Assembly (NCBI RefSeq): GCF_014646015.1
Contig: NZ_BMMQ01000009.1
Span: 1 to 64,000 of the forward strand
Origin: Microbacterium nanhaiense
GTDB taxonomy: Bacteria > Actinomycetota > Actinomycetes > Actinomycetales > Microbacteriaceae
Reading direction: 5' to 3'
DNA: 64,000 nt
The notes under the pieces are model-generated. The model worked only from the letters and a program-made list of their open reading frames with translations. It searched no databases and was not told the origin of the DNA. The position numbers and the translations under genes were made by a program. Below are positions 18,447-30,332 of the stretch, in pieces. How positions within the stretch are numbered: the first letter of the stretch is position 1; every line of letters starts with the position of its first letter.

Positions 18447-19117
18447 GCCTTGGCCCCTCTCAGCCATGCCTCCACGCCGGCGACGTGGGCGACGGTCAGC
18501 GCGTGCGCGAGCTTCGCGTCGCGGTCCCGCAGGGCGCGGGCGATCGCGCGGTGCTCGTCGATGGTGCGCTCGACGGCGCCCGCCTCGGTCGCCCCGCGCC
18601 AGATCCGGGCCCGCACCGTCGGCCCCGACATGGACTCGAGCAGCCCCGCGAGATAGGCGTTGCCCGTCGACGTGGCGATGCGGTTGTGGAACTCGAGATC
18701 GTGGGCGACGAGCGCGTCGATGTCGGGATCCGCCGGCACGGCGTCGATCATGGCGTCGAGCTCGGCGAGCTGCTCGTCGCTCGCGGCGAGCGCCGCCCGT
18801 TCCGTGGCGGCGGGCTCGAGGATCCGGCGCACCGCGAAGATCTCGAGCACCGAGTCGTCCCGGTGCAGATCGACGACGAAGCTCATCGCCTCGAGCAGCA
18901 GGTTCGGTTCGAGGCTGGTGACGTAGGTTCCGTCGCCGCGGCGCACGTCGAGAACGCGGATCATCTCGAGCGCCTTCACGGCCTCGCGCAGCGAGCTGCG
19001 GGACAGCCCCAGTTCGTCGCTGAGCTCCTTCTCCGGGGGGAGCCGGTCGCCGGGGGCGAGCCGGCCCTTCACGATCATGTCCTTGATGCCCGCGATCGCC
19101 TGATCTGTCACCGCCAT
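18443..19117 (-). CDS. FadR-type GntR regulator of L-fucose/fuconate use
   Basis: A 224-residue repressor. The N-terminal winged helix shows GDRLPPEKELSDELGLSRSSLREAVKALE and VRRGDGTYVT. The C-terminal FCD effector domain carries the metal/ligand histidines (DLEFHNRIA, DEHRAIARAL, VAHVAGVEAWL). Members sense organic acids, so L-fuconate or a downstream keto acid is the likely inducer. Its own promoter holds a copy of the 15-base palindrome between the -10 and -35, which fits autoregulation. It is first in its operon and followed by the lactonase with an ATGA overlap. Confidence 0.9.
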   Translation of the reverse strand: MAVTDQAIAGIKDMIVKGRLAPGDRLPPEKELSDELGLSRSSLREAVKALEMIRVLDVRRGDGTYVTSLEPNLLLEAMSFVVDLHRDDSVLEIFAVRRILEPAATERAALAASDEQLAELDAMIDAVPADPDIDALVAHDLEFHNRIATSTGNAYLAGLLESMSGPTVRARIWRGATEAGAVERTIDEHRAIARALRDRDAKLAHALTVAHVAGVEAWLRGAKA

Positions 19118-19123
19118 GGGGCG

Positions 19124-19129
19124 AGTCTA
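19124..19129 (-). promoter_or_regulatory. -10 element of the GntR operon
   Basis: TAGACT on the minus strand, six bases before the ATG at 19117, so the message is probably leaderless. Confidence 0.5.
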
Positions 19130-19132
19130 GCC

Positions 19133-19147
19133 AGAGATCGGATGTCT
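19133..19147 (-). promoter_or_regulatory. Candidate GntR auto-operator
   Basis: AGAGATCGGATGTCT, 13 of 15 matches to the fucD-promoter palindrome, three bases upstream of the TAGACT -10. Confidence 0.5.
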
Positions 19148-19232
19148 GGACACGGCGTTTTCCGCGAGAGCGCGGAGGGCTCGATTTCTCCTCACGGAAA
19201 AGTCTCGCTATTCTCGTACGCCTAATGTCCTC

Positions 19233-19250
19233 TTGTCGAACTGTCGACAA
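19233..19250. promoter_or_regulatory. Palindrome in the MHS transporter leader
   Basis: A perfect inverted repeat TTGTCGA / TCGACAA with a four-base centre. It lies downstream of a TATTCT -10 candidate (19209-19214) and 47 bases before the transporter start. It is unlike the GntR site and may bind another regulator. Confidence 0.35.
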
Positions 19251-19296
19251 TCGACGCGCAAGGGATCTTGCGGACGATACGAAACGGGAGATGGTC

Positions 19297-20841
19297 ATGA
19301 GCCATTCCAGCCGGCCCACGAAGAACCGCACGGCGCGAGCGCCGAAACCGCGCACGCCTCGCCGCCTGCGCGTCGACGACGTGCTCGTCGTGAAGCGCTC
19401 GCGCATCCGGAGCGCCATCTCGGGCACCGTCGTGGGCAACTTCATGGAGTGGTTCGACTTCGGCATCTACGGCTACCTGGCCGTGACGATGACCGCGGTG
19501 TTCACCGAGGGGCTCCCCCGCGAGGCGGGCCTGCTGGTGACGCTGCTGGGCTTCGCGGTGTCCTTCCTCGTCCGACCCCTGGGCGGCATCGTGCTCGGCC
19601 CCCTCGGCGACCGGATCGGCCGCCAGAAGGTGCTCTTCTTCACGATGGCGATGATGGCCGCCGCGACCGCCCTCATCGGCGTGCTCCCCACCGCCGCGCA
19701 GATCGGCCTGTGGGCGATCGTTCCGCTGTACCTGCTGAAGATGATCCAGGGCTTCTCGACCGGTGGCGAGTACGCCGGGGCGGCGACCTACGTCGCCGAG
19801 TTCTCCTCCGACCGGCGCCGAGGCTTCTGGTCGTCGCTGCTCGACCTCGGATCCTACGTCGGCTTCGCCGCCGGAGCGGCGACAGTCGCCGTGACCACTC
19901 TGATCACAGAGTCGATCTCCGGCCCCGGCGCGATGCTCGACTACGGCTGGCGCATTCCGTTCCTCCTGGCCCTGCCGCTCGGCATCGTCGCGATCTGGTT
20001 CCGCCTGCGCATCCCCGAGACCCCCGCGTACGAGCTCGCGGAGGGCGCGGGCGAGACGCAGGCCCGCGACGACGCGGATCCGCTGGCCCGCCACGGCATC
20101 GTCGGCATCGCCCGCCACTACTGGCGCCAGATCCTCATCGCCATGGCGATCGTCGCCGCCACGAACACGTCGAGCTATGCCCTGACGAGCTACATGCCCG
20201 CCTACCTCGAGAACACGGTCGGGGCGAGCAACCTCATGGCCGCGATGGCGACGGTGCCCGTACTGCTCGTTCTCGCCGTCTGCATCCCGCTCGTCGGGCG
20301 CCTCTCCGACCGCGTGGGCCGGAAACCCGTCTATCTCGCGGCCTCGGTCGCGACGCTTGTGATCATGGTGCCCGCCTTCGCGATCATGCAGATCGGCCAG
20401 GAGTGGGCCATCTTCATCGCTCTCGCCCTGAACGCCATCCCGCTGGCCCTGTGGGTGGGCCCGTCGGCATCGGCGCTGCCGGCGCTCTTCCCCACCGCCT
20501 CGCGCTTCGGCGCGATGGCGATCGCCTACAACCTCTCGGTGTCGCTGTTCGGCGGCACGACCCCGCTGTTCAGCGAGTGGCTGATCCAGCTCACGGGCAA
20601 CGCCTTCATGCCCGCGTTCTACGTGATGTTCTTCGGCGTCATCGGCGGGCTCGCGTGCCTCGGCATGCGCGAGTCGGCGGGGCGGCCGCTCGTCGGATCG
20701 ATGCCGAGCGTCGAGTCTAAGGAGGAGGCGGTCGTGCTCGTCGAAGGCCAGGACGACAACCCGCTCTTGGACACCAGCACCATGCCGCTGGACCTCGTGC
20801 CCGCCGGCTCCGCGAGCGAGGGCGAGCTCGCGAGGGCTTAG
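19297..20841 (+). CDS. MHS-family MFS transporter next to fucose genes
   Basis: A 514-residue metabolite:H+ symporter with about 12 helices. NFMEWFDFGIYGYLA is the MHS signature, followed by GPLGDRIGRQKVLF and LKMIQGFSTGGEYAGAATYV, with a repeat motif GRLSDRVGRKPVYL. It has a basic 45-residue N-terminal tail and a polar C-terminal tail. The ATG at 19297 has GGGAG six bases upstream and is preferred over the ATG at 19291. It is divergent from the GntR gene. MHS carriers move organic acids or osmolytes, so fuconate or a similar acid is a plausible cargo; fucose itself is less typical for the family. Confidence 0.82.
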   Translation: MSHSSRPTKNRTARAPKPRTPRRLRVDDVLVVKRSRIRSAISGTVVGNFMEWFDFGIYGYLAVTMTAVFTEGLPREAGLLVTLLGFAVSFLVRPLGGIVLGPLGDRIGRQKVLFFTMAMMAAATALIGVLPTAAQIGLWAIVPLYLLKMIQGFSTGGEYAGAATYVAEFSSDRRRGFWSSLLDLGSYVGFAAGAATVAVTTLITESISGPGAMLDYGWRIPFLLALPLGIVAIWFRLRIPETPAYELAEGAGETQARDDADPLARHGIVGIARHYWRQILIAMAIVAATNTSSYALTSYMPAYLENTVGASNLMAAMATVPVLLVLAVCIPLVGRLSDRVGRKPVYLAASVATLVIMVPAFAIMQIGQEWAIFIALALNAIPLALWVGPSASALPALFPTASRFGAMAIAYNLSVSLFGGTTPLFSEWLIQLTGNAFMPAFYVMFFGVIGGLACLGMRESAGRPLVGSMPSVESKEEAVVLVEGQDDNPLLDTSTMPLDLVPAGSASEGELARA

Positions 20842-20863
20842 GGTCGCGCGAAGCGGGCTCGGT

Positions 20864-20869
20864 TAGCGT
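20864..20869 (+). promoter_or_regulatory. -10 element of the cupin gene
   Basis: TAGCGT seven bases before the ATG at 20877, again a leaderless arrangement. Confidence 0.4.
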
Positions 20870-20876
20870 GGATGTC

Positions 20877-21272
20877 ATGAGCGAATACCAGGTCACCGAA
20901 CTCGGCAGCATCGACAGCTGGAGCGGCAAGAACTTCATCCAGGGCGAGATCGGGGCAGATACGGTCGGCCTCTCGATCAACGCGACCGAGCCGGGCGACG
21001 GGTCCCCCTTCTGGCACTCGCACGCCGAGACCGAGGAGATCTACATCGTGCTCGACGGCGAGGGCGAGATCGTTGTGAATGAAGATACTGTCGCGCTGAC
21101 GGCCGGCACCGTCGTCCGCGTCGCGCCGAACAGCAAGCTCGCGCTGCACGCGCTGCCGAGTAGCACGACGGCCCTCAAGTGGATCTGCATCCGTTCGGGC
21201 GCGAACACGATCGCCGCCATCGGCAACGACACGACCCTCGACCAGGAGACGCCGTTCCCCTGGGCCGCGTAA
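20877..21272 (+). CDS. Cupin-domain protein
   Basis: A 131-residue single-domain cupin. Motif 1 is visible as FWHSHAETEEIYIVLDGEGEI, giving the metal-binding His-X-His and Glu. Motif 2 (GTVVRVAPNSKLALHALP) keeps one histidine. Small cupins act as sugar isomerases, dioxygenases or binding proteins, so no reaction can be assigned. Its own promoter and a strong hairpin behind it make it monocistronic. The GTG at 20868 is an alternative start. Confidence 0.8.
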   Translation: MSEYQVTELGSIDSWSGKNFIQGEIGADTVGLSINATEPGDGSPFWHSHAETEEIYIVLDGEGEIVVNEDTVALTAGTVVRVAPNSKLALHALPSSTTALKWICIRSGANTIAAIGNDTTLDQETPFPWAA

Positions 21273-21278
21273 GACGCG

Positions 21279-21321
21279 CATTCGTGGTGGGCGCGGATTC
21301 ATTCCGCACCCACCACGAATG
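21279..21321. terminator. Bidirectional terminator hairpin
   Basis: A 19-base stem CATTCGTGGTGGGCGCGGA against TCCGCACCCACCACGAATG with one mismatch and a five-base loop. It sits between the convergent cupin and beta-galactosidase genes. Confidence 0.8.
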
Positions 21322-21332
21322 ACGGTGGCGTC

Positions 21333-25221
<3,889 letters not shown>

Positions 25222-25225
<4 letters not shown>

Positions 25226-26142
25226 GCGCGCGCTCCCTTCTTCTCACGGCGTGCGGTCGACAGCTGGAACACGTATGAGACGACCATGATGACGATGCCG
25301 AGCAAGAACGCAACAGCGGCCGAGTAGTTCACTTCCTGGTTGGTGAAGGCCAAGTTGTACGCGTACAGATTCGGCGAGAACGAGGATCCGATCGCGTTGG
25401 GAGCGACTTCGTACAATAGCTTCGGCTCGCTGAACAGCTGAAAAGCGCCAATCACGGAGAAGATCGTGCACAGCACGATGGAGGAGCGGATCGCGGGGAT
25501 CTTGATGCTCCAGGCGATGCGGAACTGGCCGGCACCGTCGATGCGCGCCGCTTCGTACTGATCGCCCGGGATCGAGCGCATGGCCGAGTACATGATGACC
25601 ATGTTGTAGCCGACAAACTGCCACGTGACGATGTTGACAATCGAGCCCAGGATGTTCTCCGCACCGAGGAGCTCGGGGGAGCCGAGTCCGATTGCTCGCA
25701 TGAACTGGGCAATAGGGCCGAAGTTGTCGCCATAGAGGTAGCCCCACATGAGTGTCGCCACGACGCCGGGAACCGCATAGGGCACGAAGATCGCAAGACG
25801 CGCGAACTTCCCCCCGCGCACCCGCATGGAGTCCAGAGCGAGCGCGAAGAGCAGCGCAAGTAGGAGCATGATCGGTACCTGAATCACAAGAAACAGACAC
25901 ATGCGGACGACACCGCCGATGAAACGCTCATCGGTCAGTGCCCGGGCATAGTTGTCGAACCATGCGAAAGAGGCTCCGCCGATGAGCTGCTCGGTGAACA
26001 GGCTCAGATAGCCGGCATAGAACAACGGGAGGAGCAGCATAGTGGCGAAAAGAAGCATGAACGGCGCGATGAAGAGATACGCGGCCGCGTTCCGGCGACG
26101 CTTATCCCTTCGAGTCCTGCGCCCGAGAGCGGTCGTGCTCAT
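25222..26142 (-). CDS. Sugar ABC transporter permease, MalF type
   Basis: A 306-residue CUT1 permease with six helices and a basic N-terminus. The EAA motif is YEAARIDGAGQFRIAWSIKIP. The start at 26142 has AAAGG eight bases upstream. A 70-base gap separates it from the binding-protein gene, and the following permease overlaps by four bases. Together with the lipoprotein it forms the importer for the galactoside split by the beta-galactosidase. Confidence 0.92.
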
Positions 26143-26212
26143 CGGCGGTGCCTTTCTGAAGATAAGAGGAGGGGAGCAGGAGCGGGGCGCTTCGACGGCC
26201 CGCCCCGCTGCA

Positions 26213-27574
26213 TCACTCAGTGACGACGGTGAAGCCCTGCGACTCGCCGTACTCAACGAGCTCGGTCTTCCATTCCTCGAGCGCGGCGCGAAGGTCACCC
26301 TTCTCGGTGATTGCTGCCCCGAGCGTCTCCTTGAAGCTCGAGCTGGCAAAGTCGTTGTACGGCAACCACTGCCAGTCCGCAGCCACGGTCTCCGAGATGT
26401 CCGCAAAAACTCCGTTGACCTTCTGGCCGTTGTAAAAGTCGAGTTCCTGGTCGCGAACGTCTGACGAGTCCAGCGTGGCCTTGAGCGAGGGGAAGATGAA
26501 CTGTTCCGTCGCGAGGGTGCCCGTCGACTTCTGATCCGTTGTGAGGAACTTCACGAATTCCGCGGCCACGATCTTGGCATCAGAATCCGAGGTGACCGCT
26601 ACGGCGGATCCGCCCTGGTTACCGGACGCCGGTGCCGAAGCGTCCCACTGCGGCATCGGCGATGCCTGCCATAGACCGGCCGTGTCCGCGGCGGTTCCCT
26701 GGAGGAAGGTCGGCCCCCATGCAGCGGCGAGCCAGCTAGCGTACTTGCCCGATGCGACCGACTGGTACCAGTTATCGTCGAGCTGTGGAGCAGTGTCAAC
26801 AAGATCGCGCCGGATCAAGTTGTCCCAATAGTCGATGACGTCCGTGACCTTCTCGGACTCGAGGTCGATAGTCACGGTCTTGTCGCCGTCGAACTGGAAC
26901 GGTCGCGCACCGTTCTGCCAGAGGAGCGCGAGAATCGGGGAGAAGCTATTACCAGGCAGATCCGAGATATACGCTCCGGTCTCGTCCTTGATCTTCTGGG
27001 CGGCCTCAGCGTACTCATCCCAAGTATCGGGTACCTCGACGCCGGCCTTCTCGAAGATGTCGGTCCGATAAAGCTGCCCGGTCGGACCGAGGTCCTGCGG
27101 CAAGCCCCAGACACCGTCATTCATCGCGACGGATGTCCACGCGCTGTCAACGAACTGATCGGACAGGTCGGCCACGCCGTAAGGCCTGAGATCCAGCACG
27201 CTATCCGTGAGGACGAACGACGGCAGGAACGAATACTCGATCTGCACCACATCGGGCACATCCCCAGACTTCGTCGCGGCGCGGAGCTTCTGGTATTGAG
27301 CCGTCGCGCCGCCCTGGTTCGAGAGCTTCACTGTGATATTCGGGTGCAGATCCTCGAACATGTCGATCTGATTCTGAATGTCAGGTACCCACGACCAGAA
27401 CTCGATCGTCGTCGGCGTATCCAGCGCCTTGTCGATATCGGCTTGGCTAACGGGCTCGACAGTCGTGTCTGTCGCCCCCGACGTCGACGGGGCTCCACAG
27501 CCCACCAGCATCATCGCTGAAGTTGCAGCCAGCGCTCCGAACGTCAGCACCGTGCCACGTCGCATTACGGTCAT
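26213..27574 (-). CDS. Sugar-binding lipoprotein of ABC transporter
   Basis: A 453-residue extracellular solute-binding protein, family 1. The signal peptide ends in the lipobox LVGC with Cys26 as lipid anchor. The mature domain begins TIEFWSWVPDIQNQIDMFEDLHPNITVKL, typical of CUT1 binders, and aromatic residues (WGPTFLQG, WLPYNDFASSSF) could stack on sugar rings. The ATG at 27574 has AGGAGG seven bases upstream. It is first in the importer/beta-galactosidase operon; a copy of the motif also found before the dgoD operon lies about 100 bases upstream. Confidence 0.92.
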   Translation of the reverse strand: MTVMRRGTVLTFGALAATSAMMLVGCGAPSTSGATDTTVEPVSQADIDKALDTPTTIEFWSWVPDIQNQIDMFEDLHPNITVKLSNQGGATAQYQKLRAATKSGDVPDVVQIEYSFLPSFVLTDSVLDLRPYGVADLSDQFVDSAWTSVAMNDGVWGLPQDLGPTGQLYRTDIFEKAGVEVPDTWDEYAEAAQKIKDETGAYISDLPGNSFSPILALLWQNGARPFQFDGDKTVTIDLESEKVTDVIDYWDNLIRRDLVDTAPQLDDNWYQSVASGKYASWLAAAWGPTFLQGTAADTAGLWQASPMPQWDASAPASGNQGGSAVAVTSDSDAKIVAAEFVKFLTTDQKSTGTLATEQFIFPSLKATLDSSDVRDQELDFYNGQKVNGVFADISETVAADWQWLPYNDFASSSFKETLGAAITEKGDLRAALEEWKTELVEYGESQGFTVVTE

Positions 27575-27674
27575 CTCTGTCCTCCTCATGGACCGGGCCC
27601 GATCCACCCTGTTGCGGGTTCGGGTACCGACGACAACGTCGGCGCTAGGAGACGTTATCACAACCAACGACCGA

Positions 27675-27694
27675 AACGTATGCTTTTTAAGCAT
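27675..27694 (-). promoter_or_regulatory. Candidate DgoR operator before the importer operon
   Basis: AACGTATGCTTTTTAAGCAT. Its first 14 bases are the exact complement-strand copy of 28481-28494 before dgoD. The right part, ATGCTTTTTAAGCAT, is itself a palindrome with six-base arms. Confidence 0.5.
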
Positions 27695-27704
27695 TCGCGC
27701 TTTA

Positions 27705-28451
27705 TTAACGCGTAAGAGGTTCGCCCTTCGCCGCCGCCATCACGTCGATCTCATCCAGGGCGCCCACCAAGATCGATCGCATCACGTCATGCGCCCCGTC
27801 GGGGTCGCGACGCTGTATCGCACCGGCGAGGTCCACATGCTTCTGCAGAGCAACGCCTGCCGGATGCTCAGGCCCGAGGCCATGCTCTTTTCGGCTCACG
27901 AGCACCTGACTAATCAGCCCGCCCATCCGCGAGAACATGGGGTTTCCGGACAGCTCGAGAATATGCGCGTGGAACTCCACGTCGAGTTCAAGGAACTTCG
28001 CATCGTCGCCGCGCTCGCCCGCCGCCCACAGGCGTCCAGATAGAGCAATGAGATCACTTACCTGCTCCGACGTAGCCCTCGTTGCCGCCAAACGCGCGGC
28101 CTCAGGTTCGATCGCGGCGCGAAGTTCAACCATCGAAGCAAGTTGGGCGGCACGATCCGGCGAAGCCAGCCGCCACCGAATGACCTGCGGATCATAGAGA
28201 TTCCATACGGAAGCGGGCTGGACGATGACGCCCACACGACGACGCGACTCTACGAGGCACATCGATTCGAGAACCCGTACGGTCTCCCGCGCCACGGATC
28301 GTGAGACTTCACATTCGGCCTCGATCTCCTCAAGCGTCAGGCTCGCACCCTCGTCAATCTCGCCCGAACAGATCATCTGCCCCAATCGGTCGAGAGCCCG
28401 AGAGTGCTGACTCGCCGCCAAACGTGGGGCGTCGCCGGTATTCATGGTCAT
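27705..28451 (-). CDS. dgoR: GntR (FCD) regulator, DgoR-like
   Basis: A 248-residue FadR-subfamily repressor. The winged helix includes GASLTLEEIEAECEVSRSVARETVRVLESMCLVESRRRVGVIV, with the conserved lead into an FCD domain that carries LDVEFHAHILELSGN and HVDLAGAIQRRD histidines. PASVWNLYDPQVIRWRL is a segment seen in galactonate regulators. It is divergent from dgoD and next to the importer operon, so D-galactonate or its keto product is the likely ligand. A TATTGT -10 lies six bases before the ATG at 28451; an ATG at 28445 is an alternative start. Confidence 0.85.
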   Translation of the reverse strand: MTMNTGDAPRLAASQHSRALDRLGQMICSGEIDEGASLTLEEIEAECEVSRSVARETVRVLESMCLVESRRRVGVIVQPASVWNLYDPQVIRWRLASPDRAAQLASMVELRAAIEPEAARLAATRATSEQVSDLIALSGRLWAAGERGDDAKFLELDVEFHAHILELSGNPMFSRMGGLISQVLVSRKEHGLGPEHPAGVALQKHVDLAGAIQRRDPDGAHDVMRSILVGALDEIDVMAAAKGEPLTR

Positions 28452-28457
28452 AGGTTC

Positions 28458-28463
28458 ACAATA
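28458..28463 (-). promoter_or_regulatory. -10 element of dgoR
   Basis: TATTGT on the minus strand, six bases before the ATG at 28451. Confidence 0.4.
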
Positions 28464-28480
28464 TCAATTACCCTTGTTTC

Positions 28481-28499
28481 AAAAAGCATACGTTATGCT
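28481..28499. promoter_or_regulatory. Candidate DgoR operator in the divergent dgoR-dgoD region
   Basis: AAAAAGCATACGTTATGCT contains the perfect palindrome AGCATA-CGT-TATGCT. Its right half doubles as a TATGCT -10 candidate for dgoD. The first 14 bases recur inverted at 27675-27688. Confidence 0.55.
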
Positions 28500-28563
28500 C
28501 GTCGCTTGGAAATAATTACCTGCGGGTCATCGGCGATGATTCCGCGTCGAGGACGAGGACTCA

Positions 28564-29709
28564 ATGAAGATCACGCGCATCGAGACGTTCCTGGTGCCAC
28601 CGCGGTGGCTCTTTGTGCGAATCGAGACGGATGAGGGCGCTGTCGGCTGGGGTGAAGCATCACTCGAGGGACGCTCGGAGACTGTACGAACCGCTGTCGA
28701 GCAACTCGCCGAAGTGCTCCTGGGGCAGGACCCGTTGCGCATCCAAGACCACTGGCAGGTCATGATGAAGGGCTCGTTCTATCGCGGCGGCCCCGTACTG
28801 TCGAGCGCGGTATCCGGCCTGGATCAGGCCCTCTGGGATATTGCAGGAAAGATCGCCGGCCTCCCAGTGCACACCCTGCTGGGCGGGCCAGTCCGGGACC
28901 GGATCCGCATGTACGGCTGGGTCGGTGGCGATGAACCGAATGAGATTGCCGACGCGATCTCAGAGCGTCTCGAGCAGGGACTAACCGCCGTGAAGATGAA
29001 CGCCTCCGGCCGCTTCGCGCGCATCGCCAACAATCGAGATATCGACGGAATCATCGGCCGCGTCGTTGCCGCCCGCGAGGTTCTCGGTGATACGGGGGAT
29101 GTCGGAGTCGACTTCCATGGGCGCATCACCATGCCGAACGCGCGACGCATCATCCCCGAGCTTGAGCCTATGCGGCCAATGTTCGTTGAAGAGCCCACAA
29201 CGCCCGAGAACAGCCACCTGCTCGGGCAGCTCACGCAGGGCACGTCGATCCCGATCGCAACGGGAGAGCGGCTCTACTCGCGGAACGAGTTCCTTCCGGT
29301 CCTGCAGGCGGGCATCAGCATCGCACAGCCGGACCTCTCTCACGCGGCGGGGATCTCCGAGGTCCACCGCATCGCGTCTCTCGCAGAGATCTTCGACGCG
29401 CAACTCGCGCCGCACTGTCCACTGGGCCCGATCGCCCTCGCGTCATGCCTGCAAATCGGCTTCGCCGTGCCGAACTACTTCATCCAGGAGCAGAGCATCG
29501 GCATCCACTACAACCAGGACGGAGAGGTGCTCGATTATCTCGCCGACACCACGGTGTTTGACATTCGCGACGGCTTCATCGAGCGTCTGCAAGCACCCGG
29601 TCTCGGTATCGACATCGACGAAGCAGCCGTCCGCAAGGCTGACGAGCGGGGCCATGCCTGGCGTGGCCCAGTGTGGCGTCACACAGACGGGAGCTTCGCA
29701 GAATGGTGA
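28564..29709 (+). CDS. dgoD: D-galactonate dehydratase
   Basis: A 381-residue enolase-superfamily enzyme converting D-galactonate to 2-keto-3-deoxy-D-galactonate. It resembles E. coli DgoD along its whole length: start MKITRIETFLVPPRW, VDFHGRITMPNARR (metal ligand and catalytic His), FVEEP, ATGERLYSR, QPDLSHAAGI, APHCPLGPIALA and the identical C-terminal AEW. It is first in the operon dgoD-dgoA-kinase and overlaps the aldolase gene by seven bases. A divergent promoter is shared with dgoR. Confidence 0.96.
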   Translation: MKITRIETFLVPPRWLFVRIETDEGAVGWGEASLEGRSETVRTAVEQLAEVLLGQDPLRIQDHWQVMMKGSFYRGGPVLSSAVSGLDQALWDIAGKIAGLPVHTLLGGPVRDRIRMYGWVGGDEPNEIADAISERLEQGLTAVKMNASGRFARIANNRDIDGIIGRVVAAREVLGDTGDVGVDFHGRITMPNARRIIPELEPMRPMFVEEPTTPENSHLLGQLTQGTSIPIATGERLYSRNEFLPVLQAGISIAQPDLSHAAGISEVHRIASLAEIFDAQLAPHCPLGPIALASCLQIGFAVPNYFIQEQSIGIHYNQDGEVLDYLADTTVFDIRDGFIERLQAPGLGIDIDEAAVRKADERGHAWRGPVWRHTDGSFAEW

Positions 29710-30332
29710 CTTCGACAGAATTGTTCGCGCTCGTTGCGCGGGAACGCGTCATCCCGATCATCCGCAGCAACGAGCGCACCGTAGCGGTGCGCATCGGACG
29801 CGCGCTGATCGAAGCGGGCTTCGGCGCGCTTGAGATCTCGCTCACGAGCCCCGACGCGCTCGACGGGATCGCGGAGCTAGCTGCTCTCGGCACCGCTCAG
29901 ATCGGTGCGGGCACGGTGCTCACCAGACAGGACGTCGCAAACGCGCAAGCGGCCGGCGCGAGTTTCCTGGTTACGCCGGCGGTAACCGAATCTCTCGCGG
30001 AATCGGTTGCGCGCGGGCTTCCCGTGCTCGCAGGCGCCCTGACCCCAACTGAGATTCTTGCGGCGTGGAGTGCCGGTGCGACGGCTGTGAAGCTCTTTCC
30101 CGCGGAGTTTGGCGGCCCAGCATACCTCAGTGCGCTTCGAGCACCGTTTCCGGATATTCCGCTCATTCCCGTCGGTGGGGTCACCGTCGAGTCGGCTCGT
30201 GACTACCTGCGTCGTGGCGCGCCCGCCGTCGGTGTAGGTTCACCACTGACGGGACGCGCCACCGACACGATCGATGAACAAGCGCTGTCCGATCGAGCCA
30301 ACGCTTTCATGTCGCTTCGGGATCTATCATGA
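29703..30332 (+). CDS. dgoA: 2-keto-3-deoxy-6-phosphogalactonate aldolase
   Basis: A 209-residue class I KDPG/KDPGal aldolase splitting 2-keto-3-deoxy-6-phosphogalactonate into pyruvate and glyceraldehyde 3-phosphate. The Schiff-base lysine is K130 in ATAVKLFPAEFGG; E44 in ALEISLTS is the catalytic glutamate; VIPIIRS and GAGTVLT are conserved. The choice of the galacto rather than gluco substrate rests on the operon with dgoD. The kinase gene follows with an ATGA overlap. Confidence 0.92.
   Translation: MVTSTELFALVARERVIPIIRSNERTVAVRIGRALIEAGFGALEISLTSPDALDGIAELAALGTAQIGAGTVLTRQDVANAQAAGASFLVTPAVTESLAESVARGLPVLAGALTPTEILAAWSAGATAVKLFPAEFGGPAYLSALRAPFPDIPLIPVGGVTVESARDYLRRGAPAVGVGSPLTGRATDTIDEQALSDRANAFMSLRDLS

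Noticed and set aside
13550..20841. Assignment of the locus to L-rhamnose rather than L-fucose
   Set aside because: The dehydratase aligns with FucD residues (E301, H351), and the enzyme set matches the fuconate route; L-rhamnonate dehydratase is a different subgroup.
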